Assembly (NCBI GenBank): GCA_004375675.1
Contig: SOKR01000097.1
Location: forward strand, 1 to 5,122
Reading direction: 5' to 3'
DNA from: Dehalococcoidia bacterium
Lineage (GTDB): Bacteria > Chloroflexota > Dehalococcoidia > Dehalococcoidales > BS750m-G39
DNA: 5,122 nucleotides
Shown piece after piece: positions 1-5,122 of the stretch (position 1 is the stretch's first letter; every line of letters begins with the position of its first letter). The notes under the pieces are model-generated. The model did no database searches and was not told the origin of the DNA. It was given only the letters and a program-made list of their open reading frames with translations. The position numbers and the translations under genes were made by a program.

Positions 1-160
1 CCGGCGGCTTCAGGTGGTGGCCGATGAACCCGATCAACCGGCCGGGCGGGAGCCTCGGGCGCTCGCAGACGTGCAACGCCGCGCTCCGTCTCTGGGGCGC
101 CCCCCCGCCCGCGCGCCACAACCCGGGGCGCGGGCGGGAAAAGATAGAAGCGGGGGGGGG
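1..160. other. Very GC-rich block without an identifiable gene
   Basis: By hand count this block is about 77% G+C, clearly above the genes that follow. Two frames are free of stops: a + strand frame from base 3 to TAG at 165-167, and a - strand frame whose codons include bases 8-10, 5-7 and 2-4. The two share third-codon positions, which are nearly all G or C from base 1 to about 95, so this could be the edge of a coding region on either strand. Neither translation resembles a family I know. A 9-base near-tandem repeat (CGATGAACC then CGATCAACC, 22-39) is also present. It may equally be an untranslated region or an assembly edge. No tRNA, rRNA, tmRNA, SRP or RNase P signature was recognised. 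Confidence 0.4.
104..138. repeat. Strong GC-only inverted repeat (hairpin)
   Basis: CCCGCCCGCGC (104-114) is the exact reverse complement of GCGCGGGCGGG (128-138). This gives an 11-bp all-G/C stem with a 13-nt loop, inside which CC (116-117) can pair with GG (125-126) after one mismatch. No T-run follows on either strand, so it is not a standard intrinsic terminator. It could still end or pause transcription entering from the left, or just reflect the skewed composition here. Confidence 0.55.
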
Positions 161-171
161 CGAATAGTTCC

Positions 172-218
172 TTGACAGGGTGGGGTGGGGTTGGTTAAAC
201 TTAACTCACTGCTATAGT
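172..218 (+). promoter_or_regulatory. Putative cobO promoter with a small dyad
   Basis: A perfect -35 box TTGACA lies at 172-177. The best matching -10 is TAAACT (196-201, 4 of 6) with an 18-base spacer. A second possible -10, TATAGT (213-218, 5 of 6), is too far from TTGACA but could work with TTGGTT (191-196) at 16 bases. The perfect dyad GTTAA-AC-TTAAC (194-205) covers the first -10 and could be an operator. The spacer is unusually G-rich (GGGTGGGGTGGGG, 178-190). Transcription from the first promoter would leave a leader of only about 25-30 bases, too short for a riboswitch. Confidence 0.5.
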
Positions 219-235
219 TTTCCTTAGGGGCTTCA

Positions 236-799
236 TTGAGCGATAAGGCATTTTATAGTCCTCTGGCACCAGAGCCACTGCCCAAGGGTCTGGTTCAGGT
301 TTTCACCGGCGATGGTAAGGGTAAAACCTCAGCCGCCATCGGGGCGGTAGTCCGCGCCCTGGGTCACGGGCTGAAGGTCTATATCGCCTTTTTTATGAAG
401 GGCGCTCACCCCTCCGGAGAGTTTCACATCCTTTCCCAGATACCCAGCGTGACCATGGCCAGTTTCGGCTCCGGGGGTCTGGTCGACCCCAAGAACATCA
501 AGGCGGAGGAGATAGAAGGGGCGGAGAAGGCCTTGGCGGCTGCCCGCCAGGCTATGCTCAGTGGCAACTACGACCTGGTGGTTCTGGACGAGGTGAACAT
601 AGCCGTTGCCTTCGGGCTGATTTCCGTGGACGAGGTGCTGAAGCTCATCGAAGAGAAGCCCCAGAAGGTCGAGCTTATTCTTACCGGAAGGCGTGCCGAC
701 ACCAAATTAGTCCAGGCCGCCGATTTGGTTACCGAGTGCTTGAAGATTAAGCACCCTTACGATATGGGGGTGGCGGCGCGGGGGGGCATCGAGTTTTAG
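236..799 (+). CDS. cobO: Cob(I)yrinic acid a,c-diamide adenosyltransferase (CobA/CobO/BtuR type)
   Basis: This cytoplasmic enzyme transfers the 5'-deoxyadenosyl group of ATP to the reduced cobalt of a corrinoid, giving adenosylcobalamin or its precursors in synthesis and salvage. The product is 187 aa, normal for the family (E. coli BtuR is about 196). After a short N-terminal tail, K17-F23 lead into the P-loop GDGKGKTS (25-32), followed by VRALGHG and FFMKG. The Walker B-like strand VVLDEV, the strand LILTGRR and the C-terminal signature KHPYDxGVAARGGIEF are all present. The start is TTG at 236: AGGGG (226-230) sits 5 bases upstream, and an in-frame TAG at 215-217 rules out a longer reading. 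No other corrinoid gene is in the window, so its role here (synthesis or salvage) cannot be read from the neighbours. The family call is firm; the exact corrinoid substrate is not. Confidence 0.95.
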   Translation: MSDKAFYSPLAPEPLPKGLVQVFTGDGKGKTSAAIGAVVRALGHGLKVYIAFFMKGAHPSGEFHILSQIPSVTMASFGSGGLVDPKNIKAEEIEGAEKALAAARQAMLSGNYDLVVLDEVNIAVAFGLISVDEVLKLIEEKPQKVELILTGRRADTKLVQAADLVTECLKIKHPYDMGVAARGGIEF

Positions 800-805
800 C
801 CAGTG

Positions 806-848
806 ATTTTTTTGATAATATAATTTTTATAATCTAATTTTAATTTTT
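806..848 (+). promoter_or_regulatory. AT-only island with twin TATAAT boxes upstream of fbp
   Basis: Only two of these 43 bases are G or C (G814, C834), in sharp contrast to the flanking genes. Two perfect TATAAT hexamers lie at 819-824 and 828-833, 9 bases apart. TAATTTT occurs three times (821-827, 835-841, 841-847). No good -35 is seen at the right distance: TTAGCC (796-801) and TTTAGC (795-800), both over the end of cobO, match at 3 of 6. TTGATA (812-817) fits only with a poor -10 (TAATTT, 835-840). The likely role is a promoter for the fbp-rdgB-moaA unit. No terminator hairpin is seen after cobO, so read-through is possible. Confidence 0.5.
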
Positions 849-862
849 GGCAAGGAGGCATC

Positions 863-1963
863 ATGGCGGTCACATTGAGCGTAATCAAGGCCGATATCGG
901 CGGGTTCGTGGGGCATTCCGATTCCCATCCGGATATTCTGGAGCTGGCCCGCGAGTGCACCGATAAGGCCAAGAAGAGCGGGTTGCTTATCGACTGTTAC
1001 GTAACCAAGTGCGGGGACGACCTGCAGTTGATTATGACCCACCAGCAGGGCGAGGGGAACGAGAAGATACATAAGCTCGCCTGGGACACCTTTATCGATT
1101 GCACCGAGATGGCCAAGAAGCTGAAGCTGCACGGGGCGGGGCAGGACATGCTCGCCGACGCCTTTTCGGGCAACGTGCGCGGGATGGGGCCGGGGGTGGC
1201 CGAGATGGAGTTCGAGGAGCGGGGGGCGGAGACGGTCATCATCTTCATGGCCGATAAGACCTCGGCGGGTGCCTGGAACCTGCCTCTCTACCGGATGTTC
1301 GCCGACCCCTTTAATACAATAGGCCTGGTCATAGCCTCCAATATGCACCGCGGCTTTGCCTTCGAGGTGCATGACGTCAAGGAGAACAAGCAGATAACCT
1401 TTAACGCGCCCGAGGAGATTTACGACATGCTCGTTTTCATCGGGGCGCCGGCGCGCTTCATGGTAAAAAACGTCTATCACCGCGAGACCAAAGAGATTGC
1501 GGCGGCATCTTCCACGCAGCGCTTGTCTCTAATTGCCGATAGATATGTGGGCAAGGACGACCCAGTTTGCATCGTGCGCGCCCAGGGGGACTTCCCCGCC
1601 GTGGGCGAGGTGCTGGAGCCGTTTACGCTGCCGCTGCTGGTGGAGGGGTGGATGAGGGGCTCGCACCACGGGCCTTTGATGCCGGTATCGGTCGAGGACA
1701 GCACGCCGACCCGCTTCGACGGGCCGCCCAGAGCGACCGCCCTCGGCTTTCAGCTTTCCGGAGGCAAGCTGGTGGGGCCCAGGGATATGTTCGCCGACAA
1801 GTCTTTCGATAACGCCCGCCAGCAGGCTCTTGATGTGGCCGATTACATGCGCCAGCACGGGCCTTTCGAGCCGCACCGCCTGCCGCTGGAGGAGATGGAA
1901 TACACCACCATGCCCGAGGTCTATAAGAAGCTTAAAGGTAGGTTCGTTAAGCTGGAGGAATAA
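863..1963 (+). CDS. fbp: Class V fructose-1,6-bisphosphate aldolase/phosphatase
   Basis: This bifunctional gluconeogenic enzyme condenses glyceraldehyde 3-phosphate with dihydroxyacetone phosphate and then removes the 1-phosphate, giving fructose 6-phosphate in one active site. The 366 aa cover the full family length. Residues known in the archaeal ST0318 enzyme are present one position lower: metal ligands D11, H18, D52, D53, Q94, D131, D232 and D233; Schiff-base lysine K231 with its partner Y228; substrate residues K132, R265, D286 and Y347. Signatures include FSGNVRGMGPGVAEME (101-116), YRMFADPFNT (143-152), YVGKDDPV (228-235) and EMEYTTMP (344-351). One oddity is H90, where I recall a substrate-binding tyrosine (Y91 in ST0318). 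The ATG has AAGGAGG (852-858) 4 bases upstream. rdgB starts 2 bases after the stop, so the two are very probably co-transcribed. The enzyme favours the sugar-building direction, which suits an organism making hexoses from C2 or C3 compounds. Confidence 0.96.
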   Translation: MAVTLSVIKADIGGFVGHSDSHPDILELARECTDKAKKSGLLIDCYVTKCGDDLQLIMTHQQGEGNEKIHKLAWDTFIDCTEMAKKLKLHGAGQDMLADAFSGNVRGMGPGVAEMEFEERGAETVIIFMADKTSAGAWNLPLYRMFADPFNTIGLVIASNMHRGFAFEVHDVKENKQITFNAPEEIYDMLVFIGAPARFMVKNVYHRETKEIAAASSTQRLSLIADRYVGKDDPVCIVRAQGDFPAVGEVLEPFTLPLLVEGWMRGSHHGPLMPVSVEDSTPTRFDGPPRATALGFQLSGGKLVGPRDMFADKSFDNARQQALDVADYMRQHGPFEPHRLPLEEMEYTTMPEVYKKLKGRFVKLEE

Positions 1964-1965
1964 AG

Positions 1966-2562
1966 ATGCCCAAGCTCCTCCTGGCGACGAACAACGAGGG
2001 CAAGGCGCGTGAATATAGGAGCCTGCTTGAGGGAGTGCCCTTCGAGCTGGTTACGCCCGCCGAAGTGGGCATCAGCACCGAGGTGGCGGAGGTGGGGAAA
2101 AGCTTTGAGGAGAACGCTCGATTAAAGGCAACGACGCTGGCTGCCGAAAGCGGGTTGCTATCCCTAGCCGACGACTCGGGGCTGGAGGTGAAGGCGCTGG
2201 GGGGCGAGCCGGGAATGCTCTCGGCGCGCTATGCCGGAGAAGGGGCTTCGGACGAGGATAGAGTAAGCTATTTACTAACTAAATTAGAGGGAGTGCCGCA
2301 GGAGAGGCGCACGGCGCGTTTCAGGTGCGTCATCGCCATCGCCACCCCCCAGGGCGAGGTGGAGTTTTGCTCCGGTGAGTGCGATGGTGTAATCGCCTTC
2401 GCGCCCAGTGGGGAGGGGGGCTTCGGCTACGACCCCATCTTCTACCTGCCCGAAATGGGCAAGACGATGGCCGAACTTTCTTCGGAGACGAAGAACAGGA
2501 TAAGCCACCGGGGGAGGGCGGCGGAAAAGGCTCGCCAGCTGCTTAAGGAGAAATATAGTTAA
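1966..2562 (+). CDS. rdgB: XTP/dITP pyrophosphatase (RdgB/HAM1 family)
   Basis: This house-cleaning enzyme hydrolyses XTP, ITP and dITP to monophosphates and pyrophosphate, keeping deaminated purines out of DNA and RNA. The length of 198 aa is typical. The motifs run in order: the N-terminal substrate loop LATNNEGKAREY (T8, N9, N10, K13), SFEENARLKA (46-55, acidic metal site E48/E49 and K54), LADDSGLEV (67-75, catalytic D69 and D70), GxxGMLSARYAG (80-91), GGFGYDPIF (152-160, base-binding region) and SHRGRA (181-186). The ATG is preceded at 7 bases by GGAGG (1954-1958), which lies inside the last codons of fbp. The stop TAA shares its last A with the moaA ATG. The tight packing implies one transcript with fbp and moaA, although the three functions are unrelated. 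Confidence 0.96.
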   Translation: MPKLLLATNNEGKAREYRSLLEGVPFELVTPAEVGISTEVAEVGKSFEENARLKATTLAAESGLLSLADDSGLEVKALGGEPGMLSARYAGEGASDEDRVSYLLTKLEGVPQERRTARFRCVIAIATPQGEVEFCSGECDGVIAFAPSGEGGFGYDPIFYLPEMGKTMAELSSETKNRISHRGRAAEKARQLLKEKYS

Positions 2563-3545
2563 TGACCGGACTTTCCGATTCTTTCCAGCGTCCCATAAAC
2601 TACCTGCGCATCTCGGTCACGGACAGGTGCAACCTGCGCTGCGTTTACTGCATGCCTTTCAGCGGGGTTGACGAGCTGGCGCATGAAGACATACTGCGCT
2701 ATGAGGAAATCGACACCATAGCCAGAGCCGCCGCCGAGATGGGGATTGACAAGGTAAGGCTGACCGGGGGCGAGCCGCTGGTGAGGGCGGGGCTGCCCGA
2801 GCTGGTGGCGATGCTGGCCGATATAGAGACCATAGACGACATCTCGCTGACCACCAACGGCACCATGCTGGCCAAGCATGCCGCCGAACTGAAAAAAGCC
2901 GGACTCAACCGGGTCAACATCAGCCTGGATACGCTCAAACCCGAAAGACTTCCGTCCATCACCCGCAGCGACGCCGAACTCGCCGATGTGCTCGAGGGCA
3001 TCGAGGCGGCGAGGGGGGTGGGGCTGGAACCGGTAAAGCTCAACATGGTGGTGATTCCGGGGGTCAACGACGACGAGGTGCTCGATTTCGCCGCTAAAAC
3101 TATTGACGAGGAGTGGCACGTGCGCTTTATCGAGCTGATGCCCGTTAACGGGGAGAATAAAGCGCCGCAGTTCGTCGCCGCCAGCGATATGAAAAAGACG
3201 ATTGATAAACTGGGCAAGCTGGAGCCCTGCCTGCCCAGCGTGGGCAACGGGCCGGCCAAATACTTTAGACTGCCCAACGCCAGGGGCACCATCGGCTTTA
3301 TCACCCCGGTGAGCGAGCACTTTTGCTTTAACTGTAACCGATTGCGGCTGACCGCCGACGGCAAGCTGCGCCCCTGCCTCATGAGCGACTATGAGGTTGA
3401 CCTTAAAGAGCCTCTGCGCGGCGGGGTTGCCGCCGAGGGCCTGAAAAAGCTCATCGAGGAAGCGGTGGCCAATAAGCCGCAGCAGCACCATATCGCCGAG
3501 GGCGATGTGCCCCGGCAGCGCCCGTTCTCCCAGGTGGGGGGATAA
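2562..3545 (+). CDS. moaA: GTP 3',8-cyclase MoaA (radical SAM, Moco biosynthesis)
   Basis: MoaA uses SAM and two [4Fe-4S] clusters to convert GTP to 3',8-cyclo-GTP, the first step of molybdenum-cofactor synthesis, in the cytoplasm. The protein is 327 aa, a normal length. The N-terminal radical SAM cluster motif is C23-x3-C27-x2-C30 within TDRCNLRCVYCMP, followed by LTGGEPLVR (67-75) and the strands TTNGT (97-101) and NISLDTL (119-125). The second cluster has C255, C258 and C272 in FCFNCNRLRLTADGKLRPCL, with R260 and R262 as the expected GTP-binding arginines. It ends in the conserved C-terminal Gly-Gly tail needed for activity. The start overlaps the rdgB stop by one base (TAATG), and AAGGAG (2545-2550) lies 11 bases upstream, rather far, so coupling to rdgB translation may help initiation. 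moaC follows after a 132-bp gap. Confidence 0.97.
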   Translation: MTGLSDSFQRPINYLRISVTDRCNLRCVYCMPFSGVDELAHEDILRYEEIDTIARAAAEMGIDKVRLTGGEPLVRAGLPELVAMLADIETIDDISLTTNGTMLAKHAAELKKAGLNRVNISLDTLKPERLPSITRSDAELADVLEGIEAARGVGLEPVKLNMVVIPGVNDDEVLDFAAKTIDEEWHVRFIELMPVNGENKAPQFVAASDMKKTIDKLGKLEPCLPSVGNGPAKYFRLPNARGTIGFITPVSEHFCFNCNRLRLTADGKLRPCLMSDYEVDLKEPLRGGVAAEGLKKLIEEAVANKPQQHHIAEGDVPRQRPFSQVGG

Positions 3546-3550
3546 AAAGC

Positions 3551-3592
3551 AGGGGGAAATCCCCCTTAATCCCCCTTTGCCAAAGGGGGAAA
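3551..3592. repeat. G5/C5 palindromic element, probably a dispersed repeat
   Basis: Two hairpins lie back to back: AGGGGG (3551-3556) with CCCCCT (3561-3566) around AAAT, and TCCCCCTTT (3570-3578) with AAAGGGGGA (3582-3590) around GCC. GGGGGAAA occurs at both ends (3552-3559, 3585-3592) and TCCCCCTT occurs twice (3560-3567, 3570-3577), so several pairings compete. The pattern matches a type of short palindrome I have often seen scattered between genes in several bacterial phyla. Read on the - strand it encodes LWQRGIKGDF, a string common in spurious ORFs. It does not extend into moaA, whose stop is 5 bases to the left. No T-run follows on the + strand, so it is not a standard terminator for moaA. 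Confidence 0.6.
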
Positions 3593-3677
3593 CGGAGTGG
3601 GGAGAGGAGTATATAGAGGTGACACCTCTGTAGGGTGGGTGTTGGGTGGGAAAAAATCCTAAGGGGAGGTGGGGTCA
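3593..3677 (+). promoter_or_regulatory. Structured leader upstream of moaC (candidate cis-regulatory RNA)
   Basis: This purine-rich stretch holds three linked elements. First, a perfect dyad AGAGGTG-A-CACCTCT (3615-3629), able to fold as a 6-bp hairpin with a GAC loop. Second, a canonical G-quadruplex motif GGG-T-GGG-TGTT-GGG-T-GGG (3633-3650). Third, the moaC ribosome-binding site, which contains a second GAGGTG (3666-3671). CACCTC (3623-3628) can pair with either GAGGTG copy, so two exclusive folds exist, one of which hides the ribosome-binding site. No known riboswitch class, including the Moco motif, was recognised. TATATA (3610-3615) is only a weak -10 with no -35. Function is inferred from the pairing alone. 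Confidence 0.35.
3663..3671 (+). promoter_or_regulatory. moaC ribosome-binding site that decides the start
   Basis: GGGGAGGTG includes GGAGGT (3665-3670), 7 bases before ATG 3678. A GTG at 3669-3671 is in frame but lies within this site, so it cannot be the start; initiation at 3678 fits both the spacing and the usual MoaC N-terminus. Confidence 0.8.
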
Positions 3678-4154
3678 ATGAAAGAACTGAGCCACATGGA
3701 CGAGCAGGGAAGACCCAAAATGGTTGACGTTTCGGGCAAGCCCGAAAGCCAGCGCCTGGCAATAGCCAGGGGGCTGGTTAAGATGCAGGCGGCGACCTTT
3801 AAGCGGATAAAAGAGGGGCAGGTGGAAAAGGGGGATGTGCTCGCCGTCGCCCAGCTGGCCGGCATTATGGCCGCTAAACGTACGCCTCACCTTATACCGC
3901 TTTGCCACCCCATCCCTATCGACGAGGTCAAAATCGATTTCAACTTGGACGAGAAGAACAGCACCGTGGAGATTACCGCCGCCGTCAAAAACACGGGGAG
4001 GACGGGGGTGGAGATGGAAGCGATGACGGCGGTCTCCGTGACGGCGCTGACTGTCTACGATATGGTCAAGGGGATTGACCGGGGGGCGCGCATCGAGAAT
4101 ATCCGCTTAGTTCACAAAAGTGGGGGCAAAAGCGGCGATATTACCCTTGAGTAA
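3678..4154 (+). CDS. moaC: Cyclic pyranopterin monophosphate synthase MoaC
   Basis: MoaC rearranges the 3',8-cyclo-GTP made by MoaA into cyclic pyranopterin monophosphate, the second reaction of Moco synthesis; the family forms hexamers in the cytoplasm. From ATG 3678 the protein is 158 aa (E. coli 161). The motifs run LSHMDEQGRPKMVDVSGK at the N-terminus, KGDVLAVAQLAGIMAAKRT (51-69), LIPLCHP (72-78), GRTGVEMEAMTAVSVTALT (107-125), YDMVKG (127-132) and HKSGGKSGD (146-154). The residues known as active-site in E. coli fall at identical positions: K51, H77, R108, D128, K131 and K147. It is probably expressed with moaA, but the 132-bp gap with its repeat and structured leader allows separate control. 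The neighbours give no MoaB, MoaD or MoaE, so the rest of the pathway is encoded elsewhere. Confidence 0.97.
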   Translation: MKELSHMDEQGRPKMVDVSGKPESQRLAIARGLVKMQAATFKRIKEGQVEKGDVLAVAQLAGIMAAKRTPHLIPLCHPIPIDEVKIDFNLDEKNSTVEITAAVKNTGRTGVEMEAMTAVSVTALTVYDMVKGIDRGARIENIRLVHKSGGKSGDITLE

Positions 4155-4175
4155 ACGGGATTATTGGTATATACT
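4147..4175 (+). promoter_or_regulatory. Putative dnaN promoter overlapping the moaC stop
   Basis: TTGAGT (4147-4152, 4 of 6 to TTGACA) and TATACT (4170-4175, 5 of 6 to TATAAT) are separated by exactly 17 bases. The -35 spans the last moaC codon and the start of its stop (TTGAGTAA). Transcription would begin near 4182, about 30 bases before the dnaN ATG, on top of a small dyad (4179-4190). Confidence 0.55.
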
Positions 4176-4178
4176 ACA

Positions 4179-4190
4179 CTACTAAAGTAG
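4179..4190. repeat. Short dyad CTACT-AA-AGTAG
   Basis: This is a perfect 5-2-5 inverted repeat at the predicted dnaN transcription start. It could be an operator. As RNA it makes only a 4-bp AT-rich stem, and although TTTTT follows at 4195-4199 this is too weak for a convincing moaC terminator. Confidence 0.3.
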
Positions 4191-4211
4191 CTCATTTTTG
4201 GGGGGTGCGTC

Positions 4212-5122
4212 ATGAAGTTATCATGCCTTCAGGAGAATTTAGACCGGGGACTTAACGTGGTGGGGAGAGCGGTCGCTGTCAGAACCACCCTCCCGATAAC
4301 CAATAACGTCCTGCTGGCTACCGACAAATCGCGGCTAAAGCTTTCCGCTACCAACCTGGAGATGGCCATTAGCTGCTGGATCGGGGCCAAGGTGGAGGAG
4401 GAGGGTTCGATTACCGTTCCCGCCCGACTTTTGTCCGAGTTTATCAGCTCGCTGCCCAGCGAGAAGGTGGATATCAACCTTTCCCCCCAGACCAAGACGC
4501 TGGGGCTAAAATGCGCCCGCTTCGAGGCGCGCATCAGCGGCATCGACGCCAAGGACTTCCCCCCGGTGCCCAAGGTGGAGGGGGGTATTGCCACTAAAGT
4601 CGAGGTGGAGGCATTGCGGCAGGCCATCGGGCAGGTCGCCTTCGCCGCGGCTACCGAGGAGTCCCGGCCGGTGCTGACCGGCGTCGACGCCGAGTTCGAC
4701 GGCGATACGCTGACATTAGCCGCCGCCGACGGCTTCCGCCTGGCCGTCTATAAATTGCCCCTGGCTCAGGCCGTCACCCAGAAGACCGAGGTTATTATCC
4801 CGGCGCGCACCCTGGCCGAGCTGAACCGTCTCATGGCCGACCAGGAGGAGGCGGTGGAGATTACGGTCAACCCCGAAAAAGGGCAGGCTTTGTTCAGGTT
4901 AAAGGATATCGAGCTGGTGAGCCAGTTGATTCAGGGGAGCTTCCCTAACTATTCCCAGCTTATCCCCAAGAAGTCTACTACCAAGGCGGTTATCAGCGTC
5001 GCCGATTTCCTGATGGCGACCAAGACCGCTTCAATATTCGCCCGCGACGGCAGCGGTATCGTGCGCCTGGTGGTCGCCCCCGGCGGGGAAATGACCCCGG
5101 GTAAGGTGACGGTTTCGGCGCG
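4212..5122 (+). CDS. dnaN: DNA polymerase III subunit beta (sliding clamp), 3' end missing
   Basis: DnaN forms the ring-shaped homodimer that encircles DNA and tethers the replicative polymerase and repair factors. The frame stays open from ATG 4212 to the window edge, 303 codons plus two bases; a full clamp is about 360-380 aa, so most of domain 3 is lost to the edge and not to mutation. Domain 1 starts MKLSCLQENLDRGLNVVGRA with LPITNNVLL (27-35) and LSATNLEMAI (44-53); domain 2 has SRPVLTGV (151-158) and ADGFRLAVY (172-180); LIQGSFPNY (239-247) joins to domain 3, which opens near KAVISVADFL. The ribosome-binding site is a weak G-run (4200-4205), 6 bases from the ATG. It follows moaC by 57 bases with its own likely promoter. 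Its usual partner dnaA is not on the left side; the right side is unseen. Confidence 0.95.
   Translation, partial: MKLSCLQENLDRGLNVVGRAVAVRTTLPITNNVLLATDKSRLKLSATNLEMAISCWIGAKVEEEGSITVPARLLSEFISSLPSEKVDINLSPQTKTLGLKCARFEARISGIDAKDFPPVPKVEGGIATKVEVEALRQAIGQVAFAAATEESRPVLTGVDAEFDGDTLTLAAADGFRLAVYKLPLAQAVTQKTEVIIPARTLAELNRLMADQEEAVEITVNPEKGQALFRLKDIELVSQLIQGSFPNYSQLIPKKSTTKAVISVADFLMATKTASIFARDGSGIVRLVVAPGGEMTPGKVTVSA

Noticed and set aside
274..280. GCCACTG, a string found in cobalamin riboswitches
   Set aside because: It is inside the cobO coding sequence, and the leader is too short for a B12 riboswitch.
827..1480. 217-codon open frame on the - strand opposite fbp
   Set aside because: It is a shadow of fbp, with no recognisable domain.
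2559..3491. 310-codon open frame on the - strand opposite moaA
   Set aside because: The + strand carries an unmistakable full-length MoaA; the antisense frame lacks family features and is open because of GC-rich third positions.
3543..3566. Hairpin followed by TTTTT on the - strand, resembling a terminator
   Set aside because: There is no - strand gene to terminate; the T-run is the complement of AAAAA at the moaA stop.
3619..3633. Tiny leader ORF GTG-ACA-CCT-CTG-TAG with GAGGAG 9 bases upstream
   Set aside because: Four codons arise easily by chance and show no regulatory codon pattern.
3669..3671. In-frame GTG start three codons upstream for moaC
   Set aside because: It lies inside the ribosome-binding site; ATG 3678 has proper spacing and the expected N-terminus.
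3546..3677. Moco riboswitch between moaA and moaC
   Set aside because: I could not match the known Moco motif; the elements seen are simple dyads and a G-run motif.
3451..3762. 103-codon - strand frame across the moaA-moaC gap
   Set aside because: It is built from the palindromic repeat and antisense ends of moaA and moaC; LWQRGIKGDF is a repeat artefact.

Overview
The window holds six protein genes, all on the + strand. They are a corrinoid adenosyltransferase (cobO/btuR type), a class V fructose-1,6-bisphosphate aldolase/phosphatase (fbp), an XTP/dITP pyrophosphatase (rdgB), the first two molybdenum-cofactor enzymes moaA and moaC, and the first ~303 codons of the sliding clamp gene dnaN, which runs off the right edge. 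Every gene is recognisable from family motifs and all key residues I looked for are present, apart from one substitution in fbp that I flag. I see no mobile-element gene, tRNA, rRNA or CRISPR array.

Organism: a bacterium with fairly GC-rich genes, strong Shine-Dalgarno sites (AAGGAGG, GGAGG, GGAGGT) and at least one TTG start. DnaN makes it bacterial. The archaeal-type class V Fbp is found mostly in archaea and deep-branching bacteria. Together with the gene set this makes a Chloroflexota/Dehalococcoidia-like lineage my best guess, but that is inference without a search.

Layout: bases 1-160 are a very GC-rich block (about 77% GC) with a strong 11-bp hairpin and no gene I can name. A short A/T-richer promoter region (172-218) leads into cobO. 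A 43-bp island with only two G/C bases (806-848) and two perfect TATAAT boxes separates cobO from fbp. The genes fbp, rdgB and moaA are packed with a 2-nt gap and a 1-nt overlap, so they look co-transcribed and partly translationally coupled. A 132-bp gap (3546-3677) then holds a G5/C5 palindromic repeat and a structured-looking leader in front of moaC. A promoter whose -35 box overlaps the moaC stop codon probably drives dnaN.

Function: MoaA and MoaC act in sequence to turn GTP into cyclic pyranopterin monophosphate for Moco. CobO makes the adenosylated corrinoid. Fbp makes fructose 6-phosphate in gluconeogenesis. RdgB clears non-canonical purine nucleotides. DnaN is the replication clamp. 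Apart from moaA-moaC the genes share no pathway.

No wholly new system is visible. The most unusual stretch is the moaC leader: a canonical G-quadruplex motif, plus a CACCTC element that can pair either with a neighbouring GAGGTG or with the GAGGTG inside the moaC ribosome-binding site.
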